The notes beneath the pieces were generated by a model. That model was not told the origin of the DNA and did not search any database. It saw nothing but the letters and a program-made list of their open reading frames with translations. Shown here piece after piece: positions 54,269 to 62,675 of a DNA stretch of 64,000 nucleotides. Position 1 is the first letter of the stretch. Each line of letters begins with the position of its first letter. The DNA lies in NCBI GenBank assembly GCA_029260435.1, contig JAJDDG010000123.1:1-64000 (forward strand). The letters are read 5' to 3'. The DNA is from Phycisphaerales bacterium (lineage in GTDB: Bacteria > Planctomycetota > Phycisphaerae > Phycisphaerales > UBA1924). The position numbers and the translations under genes were made by a program.

Positions 54269-55680
54269 ACCTCAACCCCTTCAAAAACCTGCCGAACCCC
54301 CGCGAGGTCTGGGCATGGGGCATGTTCGACCTCGCCAACCAATCCTTCACCCTCATCATCAACACCCTGCTCTTCGCGATCTTCCTCAAGTACGTCATCC
54401 TCGACGACCACCCCCAGTCCGACCTCGTCTGGTCCATCCTCGGCTCCGTCTCCCTCGCCATCGTGGTCATCCTCTCCCCGATCCTCGGCGCACTCGCGGA
54501 CGCCAAGGCCACCAAAAAGAAAATCCTCATCTCCTCGGGGATCGCCTGCGCACTGCTCACCTGCTCCCTCGCGCTCATCCCCTCCGGCGCGTCCATCGGC
54601 GTCCCCGGCGCGCTCGCCATCGCCGCCGCGCTCTATATCCCCGCAAACATCGCCTTCAACCTGGGCGAGAACTTCCTCGCCTCCTTCCTCCCCGAGATCG
54701 CCACGCGCAAAACCATCGGGCGCATCTCCGCCATCGGGTGGACGATGGGCTACGTCGGCGCGCTCACCCTACTCCTGCTCGTCGCGCTCATCACCATGCT
54801 CTTCTCGATCAAAACCGCCGACCAGTACCGCCCGCTCTTCCTCTTCGCCGGCCTCTGGTTCGCGCTCGTCATGCTCCCCACCGCGTTCTTCCTCCGCGAG
54901 AACGCCAAACCCGCCGAGACCGCACGTAAAACCAACCCCGTCCGCCTCGCCTTCTCACGGATCCGCGAGTCCATCCAGCAAGCCGCCGAGTTCAAAGACC
55001 TCGCCAACCTGCTCGTCGCCTTCCTCATCTACGCCATGGGCATCCAGGTCATCATCTTTTTCGGCGGCAAAATCGCCCACGACGACTTCGGGCTCCCGCC
55101 CGTCGGCCAAGCCCTTTTCCTCGTCACCATCACCGTCTCCGCAGCCGTCGCCGCAATCGTCGTAGGGCGCAGGCAAGACCGCATCGGGCACGCCCGCACC
55201 CTCTTCACACTCCTCGCCCTGTGGACCGCAACCGCGCTACTTCTCGCGATCACCGTCTACCTCCGCGCACACGCCGCCGACCCCGCATCCTTCCCGCAAG
55301 CACCACTCTGGATCGCCGGCATCGGCGTCGGGCTCGGGCTGGGCGGCGCAGGCACCGCCACCCGCGCCGCCGTCGGCGCACTCACCCCCGCCCACCGCGC
55401 CGCCGAGTTCTTTGGGCTCTGGGGCGGCTCATACAAACTCGCCGGAGTCGTCGGGCTCCCCCTCTTCGGCGTCGTCCGCTCCGCCCTGGGCTCCGCCGCC
55501 TCCTTCATGATCCTCACGGCCTTCTTCGTCGTCGGCGCAGCAATCCTCGCCCGCGTGAACTTCAACCGCGGGCACGCCGCCGCCGAAAAATCCGAACAAG
55601 ACCACGCCTCCGAGATCACCCCCGAAGATCTCGCCGCCAAACCCCCCACCATTCCCCCCACCGATCCAGAACCCGCTTGA
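54265..55680 (+). CDS. MFS transporter, UMF1/Atg22 type
   Basis: The 471-residue protein has twelve predicted membrane helices. The opening WAWGMFDLANQSFTLIINT is characteristic of the UMF1 (Atg22-like) family, and LGALADAKATKKKILISSG is the loop 2-3 motif. The C-terminus is acidic and soluble. Yeast Atg22 exports vacuolar amino acids; bacterial members are uncharacterised, so an amino-acid or small-solute exporter is inferred. It overlaps the hydrolase gene and precedes trpB by 36 nt. Confidence 0.85.
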   Translation: MNLNPFKNLPNPREVWAWGMFDLANQSFTLIINTLLFAIFLKYVILDDHPQSDLVWSILGSVSLAIVVILSPILGALADAKATKKKILISSGIACALLTCSLALIPSGASIGVPGALAIAAALYIPANIAFNLGENFLASFLPEIATRKTIGRISAIGWTMGYVGALTLLLLVALITMLFSIKTADQYRPLFLFAGLWFALVMLPTAFFLRENAKPAETARKTNPVRLAFSRIRESIQQAAEFKDLANLLVAFLIYAMGIQVIIFFGGKIAHDDFGLPPVGQALFLVTITVSAAVAAIVVGRRQDRIGHARTLFTLLALWTATALLLAITVYLRAHAADPASFPQAPLWIAGIGVGLGLGGAGTATRAAVGALTPAHRAAEFFGLWGGSYKLAGVVGLPLFGVVRSALGSAASFMILTAFFVVGAAILARVNFNRGHAAAEKSEQDHASEITPEDLAAKPPTIPPTDPEPA

Positions 55681-55716
55681 CCGCACACACCATCCACCCG
55701 ATCTACACTCCACCCC

Positions 55717-56949
55717 ATGACGCAGGCACCACTCTCCAACGTACCCAACACCGCAGGCCGATTCGGCCCATTCGGCGGCGTCTACGTCCCCGAAACACTC
55801 GTCGCCGCGCTCAACCAGCTCGAAACCGAATACACCCGCGCCAAAGCAGACCCCGCCTTCCAGCTCGATCTCAACAACCTACTGGGCACTTTCGTCGGGC
55901 GCCCCACCGCCCTCTTCGCCGCCCGCGCCCTCACCGATCATGCCAGATCACTCTCAAAGTCTGGCGAAGCCGCGCACATCTGGCTCAAGCGCGAAGACCT
56001 CTGCCACTCCGGCGCGCACAAAATCAACAACACCCTCGGGCAAGCCCTCCTCACCAAACGCATGGGCAAGCCCCGCATCATCGCCGAGACAGGCGCGGGG
56101 CAGCACGGCGTCGCTACCGCGACAGCCGCCGCCCACCTCGGGCTGAGCTGCGAGGTCTACATGGGCTCCGAAGACGCCCGCCGCCAAAGGCTCAACGTCG
56201 TCCGTATGGAACTCCTCGGCGCAAAGGTCATCACCGTCGATTCGGGCTCCAAGACCCTCAAAGACGCGACCAACGAAGCCATGCGCGACTGGATGGCGTC
56301 CGTCGATAACACCCACTACTGCCTCGGCTCCGTCGTCGGCCCGCACCCCTTCCCCATGATCGTCCGCGATCTCCAGACAATCATCGGCGTCGAAGCGAAG
56401 CACCAGTGCCTAGGCGCATTCGGCGCGCTACCAAACGCCGTCGTCGCCTGCGTCGGGGGCGGTTCAAACGCCGCCGGAATCTTCTACCCATTCATCGATG
56501 ACCACGCCGTCGCACTCATCGGCGTCGAAGCGGGCGGCGCAGGCCCCCTGCTCGGTCAGCACGCCGCACCCCTCTGCTGCGGCGAACCGGGCGTCCTCCA
56601 CGGTTCCCTGTCTTACGTATTGCAGGATCCCGCCGGGCAGACCGCAGATGTCCACTCCTGCTCCGCCGGGCTCGACTACCCGGGCGTGGGTCCGGAGCAC
56701 GCATTCTGGAAAGACACCGGTCGCGTGTCGTACACCTCCGTCACCGACGACGAAGCGCTCGACGCCTTCACCCTCATCTCCCAGCGCGAAGGCATCATCC
56801 CCGCGCTCGAATCGGCGCACGCCATCGCCCACGCCGTCCACCTCGCCGCAACCATGCGCGCGGGCCAGCACCTGCTCGTCAACCTCTCCGGGCGCGGCGA
56901 CAAAGACGTGGACGAGGCCCACCGCCTGATCGAAGCGCGAAAACCCTGA
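55717..56949 (+). CDS. trpB: tryptophan synthase beta chain
   Basis: The 410-residue protein has [15 protein letters not shown] near the start and the PLP lysine K102 in [32 protein letters not shown], the GGGSNAAG phosphate loop and LSGRGDKDV follow, as in TrpB1-type enzymes. It condenses indole with serine to make tryptophan. trpA and other trp genes are absent, so trpB sits apart from any trp operon in this window. A tryptophanase gene lies 34 kb away. The convergent TPR gene ends 6 nt downstream. Confidence 0.95.
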   Translation: MTQAPLSNVPNTAGRFGPFGGVYVPETLVAALNQLETEYTRAKADPAFQLDLNNLLGTFVGRPTALFAARALTDHARSLSKSGEAAHIWLKREDLCHSGAHKINNTLGQALLTKRMGKPRIIAETGAGQHGVATATAAAHLGLSCEVYMGSEDARRQRLNVVRMELLGAKVITVDSGSKTLKDATNEAMRDWMASVDNTHYCLGSVVGPHPFPMIVRDLQTIIGVEAKHQCLGAFGALPNAVVACVGGGSNAAGIFYPFIDDHAVALIGVEAGGAGPLLGQHAAPLCCGEPGVLHGSLSYVLQDPAGQTADVHSCSAGLDYPGVGPEHAFWKDTGRVSYTSVTDDEALDAFTLISQREGIIPALESAHAIAHAVHLAATMRAGQHLLVNLSGRGDKDVDEAHRLIEARKP

Positions 56950-56955
56950 TCGTGT

Positions 56956-58311
56956 TTACCCCGAGCGCCGGGCACCCGCGCGACCGAGCAGCCACCCGCC
57001 AAACCGGATCAGCCACTTCAGGCGGATCGTCATCTGCAGCCGACGCAGCGAATGATCATCCGGCGCGATCGCCAGCCCCTGCCTGAGGTACGACACCGCC
57101 CGCTCCCACCGACCCTCCTGCACGCAAGCCAGCGCCATGTTGTGCAGCGCGCTCACCCGCTTCGGATCAATCCGCAAACTCCGCCGGCAAGCCTGCATCC
57201 CCAGCCCCCGGTTGCCCTGCTGGAAATACGCAACCCCCAGCAGGTGCAGCGCCTCGGCGTCATCCGGCTGCCGCTCCGCATAACTCACAAGCAAACACGT
57301 CGCATCTTTCAGCAACCGTGCATCCAAGAGCAGCTCGCCCAGTTCGAGCACAACGTCCCGAGGCTCGCGCCCCGCGTGCGCCTTGAGCCGGCGCAGCTCT
57401 CTACGCAGCATCCGCCGCGCCATCGACAGATCACCCCGATCAACCGCCACCCGCGCAAGCCGACGACGCACATCCGGGTACGCCGGATCGAGCCGCAGCG
57501 CGATGTTGTAGAACGAAACCGCCTCCTCCTCGCGCCCGCGATCTATCGCCAACTCGCCGAGGTAGAAATGCGCATCCGGGTTGTCCGATTCCAGTTCGAT
57601 CACACGCCGGAACTTCTCGCCCGCGTCGCCCGTCCGCCCCATGTCCATCAGCAGGCAACCGCAATCGAGCAGCGTGTCCATATCCCCCGGGTGCTCGCGC
57701 AGCTCTTTCAGGTATAGCTCCAGCGCGAGATCGTGCGAGCCCCGCTGCGAATGAGCGTGCGCAAGCCGCGCGTTGAGCCTGGGCAGCAGCGGATCGAGCT
57801 GCGCAGCTTGCTTGAGGCAATACACCGCCCTCGCGTAATCGCCCCGGTCCATCAAAGACTCGGCAACGTGCGCATACGCAAGCGGGTTCTCGTCGTCGTA
57901 CTGCAACGCGCTGTAGAACATCTGCTCGGCCTCGTCGTGCATCCCGAGCCGCGCGTACGCATCGATCCTGTGTACAAACGTGTCCGCCCGATCCGGTGCC
58001 GTCTCGTGCGAACGCTCCAGCCAACGGATCCCCTCCTCCAACCGCTCGCACCGTACGCACGCAACGCCGAGCATCAGCATCACCTGCGGATCGACCGGCT
58101 CCAACTCCAGCGCATCAGCAAACGCCCGCCGCGCGTCCTCGTTGCGGCCCGCAGCCTCAAGCGTCAGCCCGAGATTGAAATGCCACTCCGCGCGGTCAGG
58201 GTGCAGCGACAGCGCCCGACGAAGCTCGGCCTCAGCCTCGTCCCAACGACCCGCCTCGTAGAGCTCATGCGCCCGCTCTACGTGCTCTTCTGCTTCGAAC
58301 CATTCGCCCAT
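56956..58311 (-). CDS. cytoplasmic TPR protein
   Basis: Starting at the ATG at 58311, the 451-residue protein begins MGEWFEAEEHVERAHELYE and consists almost wholly of about ten or eleven TPR units in a regular 34-residue register (for example AEWHFNLGLTLEAAGRNEDARRAF, and AEALHLLGVAYFQQGNRGLGM near the end). It closes with a basic hydrophobic tail (KWLIRFGGWLLGRAGARR) that may touch the membrane. No signal peptide is seen. The role is a protein-binding scaffold of unknown partner. Upstream in-frame sequence is not protein-like. Confidence 0.8.
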   Translation of the reverse strand: MGEWFEAEEHVERAHELYEAGRWDEAEAELRRALSLHPDRAEWHFNLGLTLEAAGRNEDARRAFADALELEPVDPQVMLMLGVACVRCERLEEGIRWLERSHETAPDRADTFVHRIDAYARLGMHDEAEQMFYSALQYDDENPLAYAHVAESLMDRGDYARAVYCLKQAAQLDPLLPRLNARLAHAHSQRGSHDLALELYLKELREHPGDMDTLLDCGCLLMDMGRTGDAGEKFRRVIELESDNPDAHFYLGELAIDRGREEEAVSFYNIALRLDPAYPDVRRRLARVAVDRGDLSMARRMLRRELRRLKAHAGREPRDVVLELGELLLDARLLKDATCLLVSYAERQPDDAEALHLLGVAYFQQGNRGLGMQACRRSLRIDPKRVSALHNMALACVQEGRWERAVSYLRQGLAIAPDDHSLRRLQMTIRLKWLIRFGGWLLGRAGARRSG

Positions 58312-58446
58312 CCGTGTCGCCCATGCTCCATGAATGCACCGATCAGCGCCGGGGATCCGACGCCCGCGGCTATCATATCCAACCCACCCCCTCCGAGTAC
58401 GCCGATCAACGCAATCTGGATCACGATCCCACACTTCTTTTTCCAC

Positions 58447-60405
58447 ATGCCCACACCCCGCACCCCAATCCCGCTCCCACACTGCTGCGCCACCCTTGCG
58501 CTCGTTCTGACGTTTGCCTGCTCGGTTCCCGCCGCAGAAAACGCCCCACCCACCCTCCAACCCGCACCCGCCCAGATCGACCCCGCCCGGGCGCTCTTCG
58601 ATGAAGCCGCCTCGCCTCAGGACCGCGAAGCAGCCGCCGACTCACTCATCCGGGCGAACACCCCCCCCGCCATCGATCTCCTCGCCAACGCCATCAAACA
58701 CGACACCCCGCCCGGCTCCCGCGCCGCAGTACTCGCCGCGATCGAAAACGCCCAGACTCCCCCGCCCGCAATCATCCCCGCGCTCGCCGAGTACGCCAGG
58801 ATCGCCGCCTCCGCCGATCTGGTTCCAGTCCTTCGCGCCATCGCCCGCTTCCACTCGCGCGATGCCGTCACGCCCGTCATCGACCGCCTGCTCGCCGACC
58901 CCTCGCCCCAGGGCGACCCGCTCAACCAACTCGTTGCCGCCCTCCGCCTCCAGACCGGGCGTACGGACCTCCCCCCCGACCCCGCTCACTGGCGCGAGTG
59001 GTGGAACAGAGCCCAGTGGCTCCCCGCCAACCAATGGCAGAGTGCCCTGCTCAGCGCCCAGGGCGAGGCCGTCCGCCAATCCACCCAGCAACTCACCGAG
59101 GCCTACACCCGCCTCGTCGGGATCTATTCCCGCCTGCACCTCCTCACGCCAACCGCCGAGCGCTCACCGCTCATCGTCGAGTTACTCACCGAAACCGCCG
59201 AACCGCTCCGAGCACTCGGCCTCGACCTCGCCGAGCGAGCCCTGCTCAACGCCGAGCCCGTCGAGGAAACCGTCGCCGTCGCGCTCGAAAATCTTCTCGC
59301 CGACGCCTCCCCGCGCGTCCGCGCCCGGGCCGCCTCCGTCCTGGACACCATGGCCCTCCCCTCATCCACCCCCCCGCTAACAGACGCCCTCGCCCGCGAA
59401 ACCGAACCCACTGCCGCAATCCCCCTCCTCCGCGCCGCCGCAAGACGCGGTGCCCCCGCCGCCGCCCCGGATGTCGTCCGGTGGATCGAGCGCGATTCTC
59501 CCGCCCGCGCCACCGCGATCCAGGCGATCGCCGATCTCCTCGCCGCGGGCTTCTCCCCAAACAGCACCACCCGCGACCGCCTGCTCGCCGCGCTGCTCCC
59601 AACCCTCGACGACGACGCCCCCCCCGCGCGTGCATGGGAAGTCCTCGCCCGCATGGGCCGCTCCGCCGAACTCGCCGCCGCCCTCCACGATCAAGAAGCC
59701 GATCGCGCAAACGCCGCCGCCGCCGCGCTCCTCCCCCTGCCCGCCCACACACGAACCATCACCGACGCCGCGCTCGAGCGCCCGCTCCTCGCGCCCCTCG
59801 CCGTCCTCGCGATCCGCATGCACAACCCCACCGCCGAGGGCTACCGCACCATCTACTCCTTCCTCCCGCAGGATCCCGACGAGCGCGCCGCCGTGGTAGA
59901 TCAGTTCGTCCGTGCCATGCCACCCATCGAGCGCAGCGCCGCAGCCGCCCGCGATCAAGACCCCGCGAACAAACTGCTCCTCCTCGCTTTCGCCGAAGAC
60001 CCCGCGGCGCTCGCGTCCGTGCCAAACCCGCAAGCCGTCATCGCGTCGCGTCTGGATCTACTCCTGCAAACCGCTCAGCACGAGGTCGTCTTGCAGAGCA
60101 TCCAGGCACTGCCCGAAAACACCGACCGCACCCCGTTCGCCCCCCAGCGCGTCCGCGCCCTGCTCCGCCTCCTGCGCTTCGACGAAGCCGCCGCCGCCAG
60201 CACAGCCCCAGCCCCAGCCCCAGCCCTCGCAGAAGTCTGGCTCGATGAACTCACGAACACGAACCACCCCGCGCGTGCCGCCGAACTCGCCGTACATATC
60301 CGCACGCTGTTCGACACATCCCTGACCACCGAACAACGCTCGCGCTTAGACACCATCGCCCCGCCCACACCGACACCCCCGCAAGAAGCGCCGCCCCAAG
60401 AGTAA
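58447..60405 (+). CDS. exported HEAT-repeat protein
   Basis: The 652-residue product starts with a signal-like stretch (HCCATLALVLTFACSVPAAEN). The rest is Ala-rich paired helices typical of HEAT/PBS-lyase-like repeats, such as PRVRARAASVLDTMALPSS and AIPLLRAAARRGAPAAAPDV, plus an embedded HWREWWN segment frequent in planctomycetal HEAT proteins. The C-terminus is Pro/Ala-rich. It is a probable periplasmic scaffold. The 135-nt divergent region to the TPR gene shows no clear promoter. Several upstream in-frame starts exist; I chose the one directly before the signal. Confidence 0.72.
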   Translation: MPTPRTPIPLPHCCATLALVLTFACSVPAAENAPPTLQPAPAQIDPARALFDEAASPQDREAAADSLIRANTPPAIDLLANAIKHDTPPGSRAAVLAAIENAQTPPPAIIPALAEYARIAASADLVPVLRAIARFHSRDAVTPVIDRLLADPSPQGDPLNQLVAALRLQTGRTDLPPDPAHWREWWNRAQWLPANQWQSALLSAQGEAVRQSTQQLTEAYTRLVGIYSRLHLLTPTAERSPLIVELLTETAEPLRALGLDLAERALLNAEPVEETVAVALENLLADASPRVRARAASVLDTMALPSSTPPLTDALARETEPTAAIPLLRAAARRGAPAAAPDVVRWIERDSPARATAIQAIADLLAAGFSPNSTTRDRLLAALLPTLDDDAPPARAWEVLARMGRSAELAAALHDQEADRANAAAAALLPLPAHTRTITDAALERPLLAPLAVLAIRMHNPTAEGYRTIYSFLPQDPDERAAVVDQFVRAMPPIERSAAAARDQDPANKLLLLAFAEDPAALASVPNPQAVIASRLDLLLQTAQHEVVLQSIQALPENTDRTPFAPQRVRALLRLLRFDEAAAASTAPAPAPALAEVWLDELTNTNHPARAAELAVHIRTLFDTSLTTEQRSRLDTIAPPTPTPPQEAPPQE

Positions 60406-60419
60406 TCCTGTCGCCCGGT

Positions 60420-61190
60420 TCAGGCGTCCAGAGCCGCGAGCGCCGTCGCCGCGTCGTCGTACCCGCCCGCCCGCAGCCCACCATCGAGCCACGCAGCAAG
60501 GCGTTTCCCCTCGCGACCAGCAAGCCCGTACGGGCGTTTGCCAGCAAGCGCCGCCGGCACACCCGTCGCAAGCTCGTACGCGATCTCAACCACCGAGCGG
60601 ACCTCGCCGCCAGTGCTCGTCGCGCCCCCATCGCCATGATCAATACCGAACCCTGCGCGCAACCCGTACAACTCAACCCCGATGCTCCCGGACCGATCCA
60701 CGACAATCTCATCCGTCGCAAACCGCCCGTGCACCAGCCCCTTCAAGTGCGCACTCTCGCTCACACCCAGCAGCTGCCCCGCGCACCGCGCCGCTTCACG
60801 CGCGCCGAGCTGCCCGCCCCGACGAACCAGCAATGTCGCGAGCGTTACCAGCCCGTCGGCATCACCGGTGTACGGCATCATCACCCAGGGGTCGCGCCCC
60901 TCGTCCACCACGCACGACTCCACCTCCACCACGTGCCGGTGCCGCAGCCACGTCCACCGCCCGATGTAATCGCGGACATCCCGCCGCGCACCACCAAACC
61001 GCTCGGCGTCGAGACGGCACGCGACATACGCCTCGCCCGCCGGGTCCAGGTGCGCAAGCCACCGCTCGCCGCACCGCCCCCAACCCAACCGGCGCGAGAT
61101 CACATACCCGCCGACACCCGGGCGCACGGTCTTCGGGCGCACGCGCAGCGTCGTCGTGACGCCCAATCCACCGGTAAGAAGCTGACTCAT
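60420..61190 (-). CDS. protein-kinase-fold protein, probable pseudokinase
   Basis: The product has 256 residues from the ATG at 61190. The N-lobe has a glycine loop (RRLGWGRCGERWLA, 33-46). The lysine strand reads AYVACRL with Arg59 where the ATP-binding Lys should be. The catalytic loop is LVHGRFATDEIVV (152-164), with Arg156 replacing the catalytic Asp. The DFG position is LYG (174-176). So all three key residues of Ser/Thr kinases are lost while the fold pattern remains. The final ~70 residues resemble the C-lobe helices. It follows pilT after 261 nt on the same strand. The role is presumably binding, not phosphotransfer. Confidence 0.65.
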   Translation of the reverse strand: MSQLLTGGLGVTTTLRVRPKTVRPGVGGYVISRRLGWGRCGERWLAHLDPAGEAYVACRLDAERFGGARRDVRDYIGRWTWLRHRHVVEVESCVVDEGRDPWVMMPYTGDADGLVTLATLLVRRGGQLGAREAARCAGQLLGVSESAHLKGLVHGRFATDEIVVDRSGSIGVELYGLRAGFGIDHGDGGATSTGGEVRSVVEIAYELATGVPAALAGKRPYGLAGREGKRLAAWLDGGLRAGGYDDAATALAALDA

Positions 61191-61451
61191 GAACACTTCC
61201 CCGACTCTCGGACAAGCAACGCCCGCGCCGAACCAACCGACACGTCCGTCGTCCCGCCCGAGCGGGCCCAGATCACGCAAGCCACGTCCCCGATCGCAGC
61301 CCTCCGAGGTTCCACAACACTCGGATCGAAGGTGAGCATTCTAAGTCAATCGGCCCGCCCGCCGCACCCGCTCCAAACCAGCACCACCCATCCGTCCCAC
61401 CAAATCCGGGAGATCAAATCCATAAGTTGTTTATATTAAGTGATTTACATT
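61191..61451. other. gene-free region between pilT and the pseudokinase
   Basis: No protein gene is supported in these 261 nt. The part next to pilT (about 61420-61460) is markedly AT-rich for this genome, with a TATAAA on the minus strand, and may hold the promoter of the pseudokinase gene. No -35 element at good spacing and no terminator hairpin are visible. Confidence 0.4.
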
Positions 61452-62612
61452 TTATTTTTTGCCGACCAGCGTCGCCGCACGGACCTGCACGCCCTTGAGT
61501 CGGCTGCTTAACGCCTCGCGGTTCGGTGCATTCTCCATCGCCACGCCGAGGCTTACCGATTCGTTTTCAACAAGCTCCGCGAGCGAGTCGGTGTAGCTCC
61601 GCATGCCGTCCTCGCGGGCCGACGCGATCAGCGCGGGCAGGTCCGTGTCCTCGCCCTCGCGGATCTTCTCCCGCACGCTCGTATTCGCGAGCAGCACCTC
61701 GGTCGCCGGGATCACGGGCGAGCCGGTCACATCCTTGTTCGCTGGCAGCAGGCGCTGCGCGCAGACCGCTTGGATCGAGTTGGCAAGCGCAGAACGGATA
61801 AACCCGTGCTCGTTCTGCGGGAAGAACTCCACGATGCGCCCGAACGTCTGCATCGTGTCCGCGGTATGCAGCGAGCCGAACACCAGGTGCCCGGTCTCCG
61901 CGGCCTGCACCGCCGCCATCACCGTGTCGTGGTCGCGCAGCTCGCCGATGAAGATCACATCCGGATCCTGACGCACGATGTATTTCAGCGCCTCGGCGTA
62001 GGTCGGCACATCCGTCCCGATCTCGCGCTGGCTCACGATCGACATCTTCGGCTGGATCGTGTACTCCACCGGATCCTCGATCGTCACGATGTTCTCGGCC
62101 CGCGTCGAGTTCACCCGCTCGAGCATGCACGCGAGCGTCGTGGACTTGCCGCACCCCGTCACCCCGACCACCAGCACCAACCCCTCCGCGCACTCGTCTG
62201 CGATTTTGCGGTACACATCCGGCAGGTGGAGCGATTCGAACGTCGGGATCTCGGGCTTCACGCGCCGGATCGCCGCGTGCGCCGATCCCCCCGCGCGGAA
62301 CACGTTGCACCGAAACCGATCCGGGTGCGCCTCTGCGCTGTGCTCCGCCTCGGAGTCGGGTGATTCGACGTACCGGAATGCCGAGAAATCCACGTCCCCG
62401 TGCTCCAGAAAATGCTGCATCCGCGCCTCGGGCATGATCTCTGTGACCAGACGCATCGTGTCCTCTGCCGTCAGCGAGGGCAGCCCCTGCGGCACGCGCA
62501 GTTCCGAGCCGATGCGGAAGATCGGGGGCATCCCGACCTTCAGGTGCAGGTCCGAGGCGTCGGTCTTCGCCATGTTGTAAAGCAGCTTCTGCATGTTGAC
62601 CTGTTGTGACAT
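61452..62612 (-). CDS. pilT: PilT-like twitching-motility ATPase
   Basis: The ATG at 62612 has AGGAGAG six bases upstream. The 386-residue ATPase has Walker A GVTGCGKST (150-158), the Asp box ENIVTIEDPVEYTI, Walker B DPDVIFIGELRD and the His box HLVFGSLHTAD. This set is typical of PilT/PilU retraction ATPases. An insertion around residues 82-98 (ESPDSEAEHSAEAHPD) separates N-domain strands. The C-terminal AIRAG-like helix used by PilT is not evident. It powers pilus retraction or a related secretion system. No pilus structural genes are nearby. Confidence 0.9.
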   Translation of the reverse strand: MSQQVNMQKLLYNMAKTDASDLHLKVGMPPIFRIGSELRVPQGLPSLTAEDTMRLVTEIMPEARMQHFLEHGDVDFSAFRYVESPDSEAEHSAEAHPDRFRCNVFRAGGSAHAAIRRVKPEIPTFESLHLPDVYRKIADECAEGLVLVVGVTGCGKSTTLACMLERVNSTRAENIVTIEDPVEYTIQPKMSIVSQREIGTDVPTYAEALKYIVRQDPDVIFIGELRDHDTVMAAVQAAETGHLVFGSLHTADTMQTFGRIVEFFPQNEHGFIRSALANSIQAVCAQRLLPANKDVTGSPVIPATEVLLANTSVREKIREGEDTDLPALIASAREDGMRSYTDSLAELVENESVSLGVAMENAPNREALSSRLKGVQVRAATLVGKK

Positions 62613-62675
62613 CGGTCTCTCCTGATCGCCCGCCTCGGCATGAACCGGACACCTAAGCCTATCCGCCAAACCCGC

